Below are positions 1 to 8,651 of a stretch of 64,000 nucleotides of DNA, piece after piece. Made by a program: the position numbers and the translations under genes. Each line of letters starts with the position of its first letter. Position 1 is the first letter of the stretch. Source of the DNA: Traorella massiliensis (GTDB lineage: Bacteria; Bacillota_I; Bacilli_A; Erysipelotrichales; Erysipelotrichaceae). The notes under the pieces are model-generated. The model made no database searches. It saw nothing but the letters and a program-made list of their open reading frames with translations, and was not told where the DNA came from. The DNA is taken from positions 360,227 through 424,226 of the forward strand of contig NZ_LT629968.1 in assembly GCF_900104665.1 (NCBI RefSeq), read 5' to 3'.

Positions 1-4
1 AAGT

Positions 5-997
5 ATGACATCAGCTCAATTTGTGGTATATGAATATTTTCCTCCTTCTATCAGTGTTTCAGCACAAAGATGTACTTCAGATGGTACGATTAGTTCAAGT
101 GGCACTTATTTAAAGGTTCATTGTACTTATAGCTATGCAAGTGTCAATGGGAAGAATACGATTAGTCGCAGTGTTACCTGTAATAGTGTATCGAATACAA
201 CTTTTTCCAGTGGTACTTCTTTTATTATGAATGCGAATTGTGCTATTGGCAGTTCATATACCCTTACAGCAGAAATTACGGATGGATTAGGCAATTCTTC
301 TACAGTAACAGCTTTTATTCCTACTGCTGAAAGAGTCATGAATATCAAAAGCAATGGTAAAGGTGTGGCTTTTGGAGGATTTTCAACAAAGGAGAATACG
401 CTGCAGTGTTATTGGGATCTGGAAGTGAATAATTATAAGGTTGCGACTTTGGATAGTGTTTACCCAGTAGGCTCGATTTATATTAGTGTAGTAAATACGA
501 ATCCTTCTTCTTTGTTTGGAGGAACATGGGTAGCATTTGCGAGCGGAAGAACGTTAGTAGGTGTTGATACTTCACAAAGTGATTTTTCTACAGTGCAGAA
601 AACAGGAGGTTCTTCTACAGTTACGCTAACATCTTCACAGATGCCTTCACATACGCATTCAATCTCACATACACATGGCTTAAATTCACATAAGCATTCA
701 TTTAGTGCAACGACAAGCAGCGGAGGTTCTCATGCTCATAACTGGTCTTATGACTTTGATGCGGCAGCAGGCAGTGCCCGTTATTCACCACACAGAGCCT
801 ATGGTGCCGGTTATGGAAATGATGCAGTTACGAGTACAAATGGAGCACATACACATAGTGTGTCTGGAACAACAGGTGCGGCTAGTGGATCAACGGCAAA
901 AGCATCCACAAGTACGAGCGGCAGTGCTGGATCAGGTGGGGCTCACTCCAATCTTCAGCCATATATTACCGTTTATATGTGGCGCAGGACTGCCTGA
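5..997 (+). CDS. Phage tail/baseplate structural protein (DUF859-like with collar-type C-terminus), 5' partial
   Basis: The frame is open to the left edge, so this is probably the C-terminal 330 residues of a longer protein. The first ~150 residues are Ser/Thr-rich beta repeats like those of siphovirus minor structural proteins (DUF859). Around residue 155 a YPVGSIYIS motif starts a tail-collar type domain with GGTW and SQMPSHTHS, followed by His/Ser/Gly-rich repeats and a C-terminal LQPYITVYMW motif; these are familiar from phage tail-fibre tips. The likely role is host-surface adhesion at the virion tail tip. The downstream neighbours are lysis genes. Confidence 0.75.
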   Translation: MTSAQFVVYEYFPPSISVSAQRCTSDGTISSSGTYLKVHCTYSYASVNGKNTISRSVTCNSVSNTTFSSGTSFIMNANCAIGSSYTLTAEITDGLGNSSTVTAFIPTAERVMNIKSNGKGVAFGGFSTKENTLQCYWDLEVNNYKVATLDSVYPVGSIYISVVNTNPSSLFGGTWVAFASGRTLVGVDTSQSDFSTVQKTGGSSTVTLTSSQMPSHTHSISHTHGLNSHKHSFSATTSSGGSHAHNWSYDFDAAAGSARYSPHRAYGAGYGNDAVTSTNGAHTHSVSGTTGAASGSTAKASTSTSGSAGSGGAHSNLQPYITVYMWRRTA

Positions 998-1029
998 TAA
1001 CTTAAAAAAAAGGCGGAAAGGAAAAGAAT

Positions 1030-1257
1030 ATGAAAGATAAAACTTATTGGATCAAATGGATCAAGGCGGCTGGAATACGTGCTATTAAAACGATGGCACA
1101 GAGTGCTATAGGTCTTATTGGTACGTCTGTGATGATTTCTGATGTGAGCTGGCAGGTTGTTGCTTCTGCTTCACTTCTTGCAGGTATCGTATCGTTGCTG
1201 ACATCGATTGCAGGTTTACCGGAAGTACAGGTAGAAAATACCGAGTTGCCTTTATAA
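1030..1257 (+). CDS. Phage holin
   Basis: A 75-residue protein with a basic N-terminus and two hydrophobic stretches (about residues 22-38 and 43-61), fitting a small r1t-type phage holin. Holins make lesions in the membrane that release the endolysin at the end of the lytic cycle. A GGAAAGGA ribosome site precedes the start. It lies between the tail gene and the endolysin gene, which supports the call. Family assignment is by pattern rather than by search. Confidence 0.72.
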   Translation: MKDKTYWIKWIKAAGIRAIKTMAQSAIGLIGTSVMISDVSWQVVASASLLAGIVSLLTSIAGLPEVQVENTELPL

Positions 1258-1263
1258 ATATAT

Positions 1264-1542
1264 ATGGAACAGGCATTTACAATTGGAGCAGTTGTTTTAG
1301 CACTTCTTTCTATCTTTAAACTGATTGGTGCTGTGAATAGCTTCTCTGAGAAATTTACAGGTCCATTGAATGAATTAAAGATTGCGATTCAACGATTGAA
1401 TGATTCGATTGAACATTTGATCAAGGATAGTGAAGTCTTAAAAGATAAAATTACCAAGCATGGACAAGAGATTCATCATCTTAATTCAAGAATGGATAAA
1501 GTTGAGTTAAAAATGGATATGTATCACAAGGAGGATAAATAA
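1264..1542 (+). CDS. Small phage membrane-anchored coiled-coil protein
   Basis: 92 residues: an N-terminal hydrophobic helix (about residues 5-24) followed by a long heptad-rich segment (residues 30-90) typical of a coiled coil. Such proteins often sit between holin and endolysin genes and may act as a second holin component or spanin-like accessory; this is inference. The start codon lies six bases after the holin stop with no strong ribosome site, suggesting translational coupling. Confidence 0.6.
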   Translation: MEQAFTIGAVVLALLSIFKLIGAVNSFSEKFTGPLNELKIAIQRLNDSIEHLIKDSEVLKDKITKHGQEIHHLNSRMDKVELKMDMYHKEDK

Positions 1543-1543
1543 G

Positions 1544-2419
1544 ATGGCATATGATTATACGAGTGCAAGTGATTTAGTATCTTGGTGTAAAGAACAAAAG
1601 AATAAAGCAAATGCTTATCGTTTAGGCGGTATCGGACGGTATGAAAACGGAGTACGTATTTTTGACTGCGTAGGTCTTATTAAATGTTTTATGTGGCATG
1701 ATTATTCAGAAAAGAATGCTTCTTATTATAATAAGGAAGTGCCTGATAAAAATGAAACAGGATTCTTTAATGAAGCAACTGAAAAAGGCACGATTGATAC
1801 GATCCCTGAAATTCCAGGATTGATGGTTTATCAGCCAGGTCACATTGGAGTTTACTTAGGAAATGGAGAGGTCATCGAAGCAACCGCAGCCTTTGATAAG
1901 AAGATCGTCATTACATACTTCAAAGGAAATCACCCAGATACAAGCTATAAGCGTACGACTTGGACCCACTGGTTCAAGATGCCTTATCTGAATTATGATG
2001 TTCAAGAAGAAACTAATGACGAGTTTGCTCATACTTTAGGTGAAACTCTACGATTTACGACTTGTTATCGGTCATCTACAGATGCAGCTGCTATCAGGAA
2101 CTACATTCCAGCTAGTCAGATGTTGCGTGACAGTGGAAAGATTACCAGATGTTTGAAAGTCAATGGTATATCTACTTATCTATTAGATGATGGCTTATGC
2201 TGGGTGAATGATGGTGATATTGCAGGTGGATCGACTGATTCAATTGAAATTAAAGTAGGTGATAAGGTCACACCCGCTTCAAGATATTCTTATGAAGGTG
2301 TTCAACTGATTGCGGATGTATTGAATCACAAATATAGTGTAATAGAAATTCGTGGCGATCGTGTCGTTTTAGGGGATGGCTTGAATACAGCTTTTCACAG
2401 TAAAGATATTAGAAAATAA
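1544..2419 (+). CDS. Phage endolysin, NlpC/P60-type amidase/peptidase
   Basis: 291 residues. The N-terminal half is a NlpC/P60-like cysteine peptidase: the catalytic Cys lies in FDCVGLIKC (about residue 42) and a His in PGHIGVYLG (about residue 104). It should cut peptide cross-links of the host wall. The C-terminal ~120 residues contain repeated short motifs (RFTTCYRSS, LDDGLCWVNDGD) that resemble a wall-binding module. A GGAGG site overlaps the end of the previous gene. A strong terminator follows, so this is the last gene of the late operon. Confidence 0.82.
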   Translation: MAYDYTSASDLVSWCKEQKNKANAYRLGGIGRYENGVRIFDCVGLIKCFMWHDYSEKNASYYNKEVPDKNETGFFNEATEKGTIDTIPEIPGLMVYQPGHIGVYLGNGEVIEATAAFDKKIVITYFKGNHPDTSYKRTTWTHWFKMPYLNYDVQEETNDEFAHTLGETLRFTTCYRSSTDAAAIRNYIPASQMLRDSGKITRCLKVNGISTYLLDDGLCWVNDGDIAGGSTDSIEIKVGDKVTPASRYSYEGVQLIADVLNHKYSVIEIRGDRVVLGDGLNTAFHSKDIRK

Positions 2420-2428
2420 ATTAAATGA

Positions 2429-2471
2429 CCCATAAAATGGATATTCATTCCATTTTATGGGAATTTTTTTG
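2429..2471 (+). terminator. Rho-independent terminator of the prophage late operon
   Basis: Perfect 12-bp stem CCCATAAAATGG / CCATTTTATGGG with a 9-base loop, followed by a T-rich run. It lies 10 bases after the endolysin stop. Confidence 0.9.
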
Positions 2472-2492
2472 TGTATTACCGGATGGCGTGAC

Positions 2493-2520
2493 TTTTGTTT
2501 TATCTATATTATGGTATAAT
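2493..2520 (+). promoter_or_regulatory. Promoter of the ABC exporter gene (extended -10)
   Basis: TGGTATAAT (extended -10, TATAAT at 2515-2520) with a weak -35-like TTTTGT at 2493-2498 (16-base spacer). It lies 25 bases before the start codon of the exporter gene and just after the prophage terminator. Confidence 0.6.
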
Positions 2521-2545
2521 AAAGAGGTTTTAGGAGAGATAAAGT

Positions 2546-4264
2546 ATGATAAAAAGGTTTATGCAGTATTATAAGCCACATAAGAAGATGTTTATTTTAG
2601 ATTTATGTGCGGCTTTTCTGATTTCTATGTGTGATCTGATTTATCCGATCATTACGAGGAATATGTTGAATGATTATATTCCAAATCAGCAGTTACGTCT
2701 TTTGATTACCAGTGCCATCGTACTTCTTGTCATCTATGTCGTAAAAATGCTGTTGAATTATTTTGTGACATATTTTGGACATATGGTAGGTGTTCATATG
2801 CAGGCGGATATGCGTAAAGAGGTGTTTAATCATTTACAGAAACTTCCTTTTAGTTATTATGATGAACATGAAACAGGTACGATCATGTCAAGAATGGTTA
2901 ATGATTTACAGGATATTTCTGAATTGGCACATCATGGACCTGAGGATCTTTTTCTTTCAGTCATTATGATGTTAGGGGCTTTTTTCTATCTATGTACGAT
3001 TAATGTAGCTTTGACGGTGATTATTTTTGCGTTTATTCCTATTCTGGTTTATATTGCGATTCAGTCAAGAAAAAAGATGCATGTTGCTTTTCATGAAAGT
3101 CGTGTACAGGTGGGTGTCATTAATGCTAATTTAAATAATGCAATTAGTGGTATTCGTGTATCGAAGGCTTTTAATAATGCTCATTATGAAGAAGAAAAGT
3201 TTTTACAGGGGAATAATGCCTATGTAAAGGCAAGAGAGTTGTCATATAAGGCAATGGCTTATTTTTATAGTGGTACAGGTTTTATCATTGATTTATTGAA
3301 TGTCGTTGTTTTGATGGCGGGTGGTATTTATACGTTTAATGGCTGGATCAATTTTGCGGATTTTGTGACTTATATGTTATTTGTGAATAACTTTATTTCA
3401 CCGATCAAGAAGCTGATTAATTTTGTGGAACAGTTGGAGAATGGGGCAACAGGCTTTAAGCGTTTTACTGAGCTTTTGGATCAGCCAATTGAACAGGAGA
3501 GTGTAAATGCTCATGATTTAAAAGATGTGAAAGGTCATATTGAATTTGATCATGTCAGCTTTAATTATGAAAGCGGTGAAGAAGTCTTACATGATATTTC
3601 TTTAAATATTGAACCAGGAAAGACAGTAGCTTTGGTAGGACCAAGTGGTGGCGGCAAGACGACCATTTGTCATCTGATCCCACGTTTTTATCCTTTAGAA
3701 CAGGGTGAGATTCGTATTGATGGGGAGAATATCAAAGAGATTTCTTTTGAGTCGTTGCGTAAAAATATTGGGATCGTACAACAGGATGTGTTTTTATTTA
3801 CAGGTACGATCAGAGAGAATATTGCTTATGGTAATTTAAATGCCAGTGAAGATGAAATTGTGGAAGCAGCTAAAAGAGCGAATATTCATGATTATGTCAT
3901 GACGCTTCCTGAAGGTTATGATACTCAGATCGGTGAGCGTGGTATCAAGCTTTCAGGTGGTCAAAAACAGCGTTTAAGCATTGCTCGTGTCTTTTTGAAG
4001 AATCCGGCGATTCTGATATTAGATGAAGCAACCAGTGCTTTAGATAATGCGACAGAGATTCTGATTCAGGATGCTTTAGATGAATTATGTAAAGGTAGAA
4101 CGACAATTGTTGTGGCACATCGTTTATCAACGATCAAAAATGCAGATGAGATCGTAGTGATTGAAAATCATCATATTACAGAAAGAGGGACTCATGAAGA
4201 ACTCTTGAAAAAGAATGGTTTATATACTCGTTTATATCAGGCACAGTTTAAGTCTTTAGAGTAG
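2546..4264 (+). CDS. ABC-type exporter, fused membrane and ATPase domains
   Basis: 572 residues. Six hydrophobic helices in the first ~310 residues form a type IV exporter (MsbA/BmrA-like) membrane domain. The ATPase domain has Walker A GPSGGGKTT (about 365), Q-loop VQQDVF, signature LSGGQKQR (about 468), Walker B ILILDEA (about 489) and the H-loop VVAHRLS (about 522). Half-transporters of this class dimerise and export lipids, drugs or peptides; the substrate cannot be told from sequence. It is a single gene with its own promoter, and the next gene has a separate TATAAT-like element. Confidence 0.88.
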   Translation: MIKRFMQYYKPHKKMFILDLCAAFLISMCDLIYPIITRNMLNDYIPNQQLRLLITSAIVLLVIYVVKMLLNYFVTYFGHMVGVHMQADMRKEVFNHLQKLPFSYYDEHETGTIMSRMVNDLQDISELAHHGPEDLFLSVIMMLGAFFYLCTINVALTVIIFAFIPILVYIAIQSRKKMHVAFHESRVQVGVINANLNNAISGIRVSKAFNNAHYEEEKFLQGNNAYVKARELSYKAMAYFYSGTGFIIDLLNVVVLMAGGIYTFNGWINFADFVTYMLFVNNFISPIKKLINFVEQLENGATGFKRFTELLDQPIEQESVNAHDLKDVKGHIEFDHVSFNYESGEEVLHDISLNIEPGKTVALVGPSGGGKTTICHLIPRFYPLEQGEIRIDGENIKEISFESLRKNIGIVQQDVFLFTGTIRENIAYGNLNASEDEIVEAAKRANIHDYVMTLPEGYDTQIGERGIKLSGGQKQRLSIARVFLKNPAILILDEATSALDNATEILIQDALDELCKGRTTIVVAHRLSTIKNADEIVVIENHHITERGTHEELLKKNGLYTRLYQAQFKSLE

Positions 4265-4308
4265 AAAATATTAAAAAATGGAGTATAATAATACCAGGAG
4301 GGTTATTT

Positions 4309-5682
4309 ATGGAAAATAAATGTGCATGGGAAAAATACAGTGACACAAAGGCTGTATTTGATTTCAACGAAAACTATAAAAAGTTTATTTCTGATTGCAA
4401 GACAGAAAGAGAATGTGTCAGTGAAGCCATCGCTTTAGCAAAGTCCAAAGGATATCGTGATTTAAATGAAGTTATCCAGAATCATGAAACGTTAAAAGCA
4501 GGCGATAAGGTGTATGCTGCTCATATGAAAAAAACATTGGCTTTATTCCATATTGGAAAAGAGCCTTTGGAAAAGGGATTGAAGATCTTAGGTGCTCATA
4601 TTGATTCACCTAGAATTGATATCAAACAGAATCCTTTGTATGAAGATAATGATCTTGTACTTTTAGATACACATTATTATGGTGGTATCAAAAAGTATCA
4701 GTGGGTAACCTTGCCTTTGGCATTACATGGTGTTGTTGTAAAGAAAGATGGCAGTGTGATCAATGTTGTGATTGGTGAAGATGAAAGTGATCCTGTTATA
4801 GGTATCAGCGATCTTTTGATTCACTTAGCTGGTGATCAGATGGCAAAAACAGCTTCTAAGGTCATTGAGGGTGAGGATCTGAATGTTTTGGTTGGTTCAA
4901 TTCCAAGCAAGAGTGCTGAGAAGGATAAATCAAAAGAAGCGATCTTAACACTTTTGAAAGAAAAATATAACATTGAAGAAGAAGATTTCAGAACAGCTGA
5001 GCTTGAAGTAGTTCCTGCCGGTAAAGCAAGAGACTATGGATTAGATCGTTCAATGGTCATGGGTTATGGTCATGATGATCGTGTATGTGCCTATACTTCA
5101 CTTGTTGCTTTATTAGACAGTGATACAGCGAATAAAACAAGTGTTGTCTTATTGACGGATAAAGAAGAAGTAGGCAGCATTGGTGCAACAGGTGCTTCTT
5201 CTAAATTCTTTGAAAATACAGTAGCTGAACTGATGAATGTCTTAAATGATTATTCAGAGTTAAAGCTGAGAAGATGCTTAAGCAATTCAAAGATGCTTTC
5301 CAGTGATGTTTCTGCTGGTTATGATCCAAACTATCCAAGTGTGAATGAAATGAAGAATACAGCTTTCTTAGGAAAGGGTCTGTGCTACAATAAATTCTTA
5401 GGTTCACGTGGCAAAGGCGGAAGCAACGATGCAAATCCGGAATATCTCAGTGAAGTATTTAATGCTATGGATAAAGAAAATGTATCTTTCCAGACATGTG
5501 AACTTGGCCGTGTTGATCAGGGTGGCGGAGGAACGATCGCCTATATCTCTGCTCAGTATGGTATGGAAGTCGTGGATGCCGGTGTAGCGGTTCAGAATAT
5601 GCATGCTCCTTGGGAAGTCGTTTCTAAGGTAGATGTTTATGAAGCTTATTTAGGTTATAAGGCATTTATCAAAAATATCTAA
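4309..5682 (+). CDS. apeA: M18-family aminopeptidase
   Basis: 457 residues, the usual length of bacterial M18 aminopeptidases, cytosolic di-zinc enzymes that remove N-terminal residues from peptides. Metal and catalytic motifs are in order: GAHIDSPRID (about 94), GHDDR (about 254), DKEEVGS with the catalytic Glu pair (about 283), SSDVSAGYDP (about 328) and QNMHAPWE with the last His ligand (about 430). A strong AGGAGGG ribosome site precedes the start. It is a single gene ended by a bidirectional terminator. Confidence 0.88.
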   Translation: MENKCAWEKYSDTKAVFDFNENYKKFISDCKTERECVSEAIALAKSKGYRDLNEVIQNHETLKAGDKVYAAHMKKTLALFHIGKEPLEKGLKILGAHIDSPRIDIKQNPLYEDNDLVLLDTHYYGGIKKYQWVTLPLALHGVVVKKDGSVINVVIGEDESDPVIGISDLLIHLAGDQMAKTASKVIEGEDLNVLVGSIPSKSAEKDKSKEAILTLLKEKYNIEEEDFRTAELEVVPAGKARDYGLDRSMVMGYGHDDRVCAYTSLVALLDSDTANKTSVVLLTDKEEVGSIGATGASSKFFENTVAELMNVLNDYSELKLRRCLSNSKMLSSDVSAGYDPNYPSVNEMKNTAFLGKGLCYNKFLGSRGKGGSNDANPEYLSEVFNAMDKENVSFQTCELGRVDQGGGGTIAYISAQYGMEVVDAGVAVQNMHAPWEVVSKVDVYEAYLGYKAFIKNI

Positions 5683-5685
5683 TAT

Positions 5686-5722
5686 AAAAAGAATCAGGAC
5701 ACGAAGTCTTGATTCTTTTTTT
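5686..5722. terminator. Bidirectional terminator between the aminopeptidase and YjzC-like genes
   Basis: AAAAAGAATCA pairs with TGATTCTTTTT around a GAC-loop-GTC inner helix. A/T runs on both sides let it work for both convergent genes. Confidence 0.85.
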
Positions 5723-5725
5723 CAT

Positions 5726-5896
5726 TTATTTTTTTTGTTTTTGAAAATAACTGCCTTTTTCCTGAGCTGGAGGGAATCTTCTTCCTTCTTCTACGTCAAT
5801 GTCTTCATTTACGAGCGTTCCATCTTCTGTATATTCAGAATATTTACCGCTTTCTGTACAATTGCTTCCAGGTTTGTGTTTTGTTTTCTGTGCCAT
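5726..5896 (-). CDS. YjzC-like small protein
   Basis: 56 residues of hydrophilic sequence (KHKPGSNCTESGKYSEY ... EGRRFPPAQEKGSY), resembling the Bacillus YjzC family: a 'pGs..pesG.Y' start and a 'G..FPP' end. Function is unknown. The start at 5896 is chosen over an upstream ATG at 5911 because the GGAGGTG ribosome site lies between the two. It is convergent with the aminopeptidase gene. Confidence 0.6.
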   Translation of the reverse strand: MAQKTKHKPGSNCTESGKYSEYTEDGTLVNEDIDVEEGRRFPPAQEKGSYFQKQKK

Positions 5897-5929
5897 ATAT
5901 GTCACCTCCACTTTTATTTTGGTGACTTT

Positions 5930-6790
5930 TCAGCTTTCCATACATAAACGCATATCCTTTGGCATTTCACAGATAATTTCAATCTTTTTATGGGTCAGAG
6001 GATGGATAAATGAAAGTGAATAAGAATGAAGCATGCAGCGATAGGGTGAAGCCGTTCCATAGAGCTCATCGCCGATAAGGGGATGATTGATGCCTGCAAG
6101 ATGAACACGGATCTGATGGGTACGACCTGTTTCAAGCTGACATTCAATCAGTGTCTTATTCTTTTTATAGGTCAATGGTTTTAGATGAGTGATGGCTTTT
6201 ATGCCGTTTGAAGAAATACGGAAACGATTGGCATGACGATCTTTGCCAATGCTTTTATTGATGGTCATTGCCTGATTGATCTTCCCTTGTACGATTGCTA
6301 AGTAGGTACGTTGGATCTGTTTGGTTTTTATGGCATGATCAAAGTAGGGCTGTAAATAGGATTGCTTGCAGTATAAGATACAGCCGCTTGTATCTTTATC
6401 TAAGCGATGAATATGACGGATGGGACAGATTTGATCTGTTTTTTGAAAATATCCGGCGACTGCCTGATCAAGGGTGATAGGATGATTACCATCTTCATGA
6501 ACAATCATATGGATCGGTTTATTGACCACTAAAACAATATCATCTTCATAAAGGATTTCCAAATCAAGATCGATAGGTTCAAGATCATCTTGTTCTTCTT
6601 TCGCACAATTGATTTCAAGAAGATCATCTTTGAAAAGATGAATATTATGAGTGATGATCTGATGATTGACACGAATTCTTTTTTCCATCTTTAAAAGATG
6701 ACGCTGTTTCTTAGAAAATAGATGGTCATTGAGCCATTCATCTAACATCTGTTCATTTTTGATCGTTTCTGTTAATAAAATTGGTTTCAT
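5930..6790 (-). CDS. RluA/RluD-family RNA pseudouridine synthase
   Basis: 286 residues. The catalytic motif HRLDKDTSG (about 127-135, Asp nucleophile) and the downstream GRTHQIRVHLA and HPLIGDELYG motifs define the RluA/RluD family, which converts uridine to pseudouridine in 23S rRNA or tRNA. The N-terminal ~75 residues are a short S4-like or divergent segment. Target uridines cannot be assigned. It is divergent from the next gene across a 54-bp promoter gap. Confidence 0.87.
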   Translation of the reverse strand: MKPILLTETIKNEQMLDEWLNDHLFSKKQRHLLKMEKRIRVNHQIITHNIHLFKDDLLEINCAKEEQDDLEPIDLDLEILYEDDIVLVVNKPIHMIVHEDGNHPITLDQAVAGYFQKTDQICPIRHIHRLDKDTSGCILYCKQSYLQPYFDHAIKTKQIQRTYLAIVQGKINQAMTINKSIGKDRHANRFRISSNGIKAITHLKPLTYKKNKTLIECQLETGRTHQIRVHLAGINHPLIGDELYGTASPYRCMLHSYSLSFIHPLTHKKIEIICEMPKDMRLCMES

Positions 6791-6844
6791 GTGAACATTA
6801 TAGTATAAAAATATGATAGAATAAAGGAAAAGTGAGGTTATGTT

Positions 6845-7888
6845 ATGAGTATTAAAACAAATGCGAAAGCATTCTGGACATATTTTTTAAAAAACAAAGA
6901 AAAGATCGAAGAGGCTTTACAGGCCAATGATTCAGATCAGATCAAAGAATGGGAAAAGAAGCTGGGAGATGAATGTTTAAAGACAGCTGGCTGCTATCTT
7001 TCGCTGGAAAAAGATGATGAATTAAATCTTTTAGTTTTTGAACCAATGAAAGATAAGACAAGTCAGATCATCTGTGTTTATCTTAAAAAGTTTGCACCTA
7101 AAACTCTTTCAGATAACTGGATCATCTTTGACTGTATTCCACCTTTAAGTGAAAAGATCTATCATTATCGTTTTCAGGTTGAAGAAAAAGATTATACGAT
7201 TGATGATATGAAGATTGGTTTTATTGAGACACCAAAGGTACAAGACAGCTTTTCCGTATCGCTGGTATGTGAGGCTTTTGATAAGATGAATGAAAATGAA
7301 AAGGAAGTCATTGCTTCTACATTCGTAGAAAATGTCCTAGGTGATTTAGTCGTCAATAGTTATGTGGAGCGAATCGATTGCTCATCGAGTGAAAAAGAGG
7401 GTGTCAAATATGTACCTTTAAGAGAAGGCTATGATGAAATCATTGATTTTATGGAGCTTCATAATTATAAGACTTATAGTGATTGTACGCAGATCTATAC
7501 GGTTTATAAACTGGATGAGGATCAGGTCAGTGATGAATTATTAAATGATCGTATCTTAATTTCTACGATTCAGCCTTTAAATTTTGTAGAGGTCATGAAC
7601 CATGAGCGTACTTCTTTGAATCAGATCACACGTTTGCAGGGAGAAGTGGGTTTTCTGGTGCTTGAAATCGATGAATTTAATGAAGAGGAAGCACAAAGAA
7701 AAAGAGTTCTTGAAAAAGAACTCAACGATTTGTTGTATGATTTAGGAATTGCCCGTATCTGTGGCAGTGGGATTGCGTTAAAAAGAATTTACTTTGAAGT
7801 CTTTATTTTTGATAAAGAGGATTTTAAAAAAGCAATCGTCAAAGTCGTTTCAAATCTAAAATTGCCAATGACTTATATTCCTTATTGA
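6845..7888 (+). CDS. Conserved protein of unknown function
   Basis: 347 residues, soluble and acidic, with no signal peptide or membrane segment. No catalytic motif is recognised. The protein looks like an alpha/beta fold with recurring 'KFAPKTLSDNWIIFDCIPP' and 'VGFLVLEIDEFNEEE' segments. It overlaps the 3' end of the convergent sigma-K gene by seven bases. The GTGAGG start context and long intact frame support a real gene; I do not recognise a function. Confidence 0.6.
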   Translation: MSIKTNAKAFWTYFLKNKEKIEEALQANDSDQIKEWEKKLGDECLKTAGCYLSLEKDDELNLLVFEPMKDKTSQIICVYLKKFAPKTLSDNWIIFDCIPPLSEKIYHYRFQVEEKDYTIDDMKIGFIETPKVQDSFSVSLVCEAFDKMNENEKEVIASTFVENVLGDLVVNSYVERIDCSSSEKEGVKYVPLREGYDEIIDFMELHNYKTYSDCTQIYTVYKLDEDQVSDELLNDRILISTIQPLNFVEVMNHERTSLNQITRLQGEVGFLVLEIDEFNEEEAQRKRVLEKELNDLLYDLGIARICGSGIALKRIYFEVFIFDKEDFKKAIVKVVSNLKLPMTYIPY

Positions 7889-8559
7889 TAAAAAGCTTTG
7901 CATAATTGAATGATCGCTCTTTTTTCAATGCGTGATACATAAGAACGGGAAATATTATATTCCTGTGCAATTGCTTTTTGGGTCATTTCTTCATGATTAA
8001 AAAGACCATAGCGTTTCATAAGAATATCTTTTTCACGTTCATCTAGAATTTTGAAATGGGACATCATTTTCTCAATATTTTCTTTTTTCATAAAAGTATC
8101 GATGACATCTTCTTCATTGCTTGCTAAACAGTCAATAAGGGAAAGAGAATCATCATTATCTTTTTGGATCGTTTCATTTAAAGAAACGGTCTGGGAATGT
8201 TTCTGATTGACACGTAAGGTCATCAGAATTTCATTTTCAATACAACGAGCGGCATAGGTTGTCAGCTTATGACCACTTTCAAGCTTAAAGGTATCAATGG
8301 CTTTGATCAAACCGATGGTACCGACGCTGATTAAATCATCTTTGTCCATTTTCTTAATGTCGTATTTTTTAACGATATGGGCGACTAAACGAAGATTGTG
8401 TTCAATCAGCATATTGCGGGCTTGCTCATCTTTTAGAGCCAAACGTTCAAGACAGTGCAGCTCTTCCTGTTTTGTTAAGGGGTCTTTAAAGCGTTTGTTT
8501 TGAATAAAACCGCAAAATCCTAAAAATTCCATAAAACCAAGCTGTAGCATTTCAAACAT
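7882..8559 (-). CDS. sigK: Sporulation sigma factor, sigma-K type
   Basis: 225 residues. Region 2 is very close to sigma-K: ARNMLIEHNLRLVAHIVKK, DLISVGTIGLIKAID and TYAARCIENEILM. Region 4 has QEYNISRSYVSRIEKRA. A short hydrophobic N-terminal extension (about 20 residues) resembles the pro-sequence that SpoIVFB removes. Sigma-K directs late mother-cell transcription in sporulation, so the host lineage is probably spore-forming. The gene is intact, with no skin-type insertion. An AGGTGA site precedes the start. Confidence 0.85.
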   Translation of the reverse strand: MFEMLQLGFMEFLGFCGFIQNKRFKDPLTKQEELHCLERLALKDEQARNMLIEHNLRLVAHIVKKYDIKKMDKDDLISVGTIGLIKAIDTFKLESGHKLTTYAARCIENEILMTLRVNQKHSQTVSLNETIQKDNDDSLSLIDCLASNEEDVIDTFMKKENIEKMMSHFKILDEREKDILMKRYGLFNHEEMTQKAIAQEYNISRSYVSRIEKRAIIQLCKAFYQ

Positions 8560-8651
8560 GATTCACCTCAGTTAAGTATATGTCTATGGTTTTGATTTAT
8601 TATAAAAAGTGATTTTATAGGGAGCAGTTTGGATGATCGATAGGAGGACGT

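Larger units (their letters stand above)
1..2471 (+). mobile_element. Right end of a prophage (tail and lysis module), partial
   Basis: Four same-strand genes read as phage tail protein, holin, small coiled-coil membrane protein and NlpC/P60 endolysin, the standard order at the late end of a siphovirus genome. A strong terminator closes the block and the next gene is an ordinary ABC exporter with its own promoter. The left part lies outside the window. No integrase or attachment repeat can be identified here, so the exact boundary is inferred. Confidence 0.75.

Noticed and set aside
705..1040. Alternative open frame inside the phage tail gene
   Set aside because: It is a +1 shadow of the repeat-rich tail protein, with low-complexity composition and no separate ribosome site.
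7882..8559. General stress or flagellar sigma factor
   Set aside because: Region 2 and 4 sequences and the hydrophobic pro-sequence-like N-terminus match sigma-K more closely than sigma-B/F/G.
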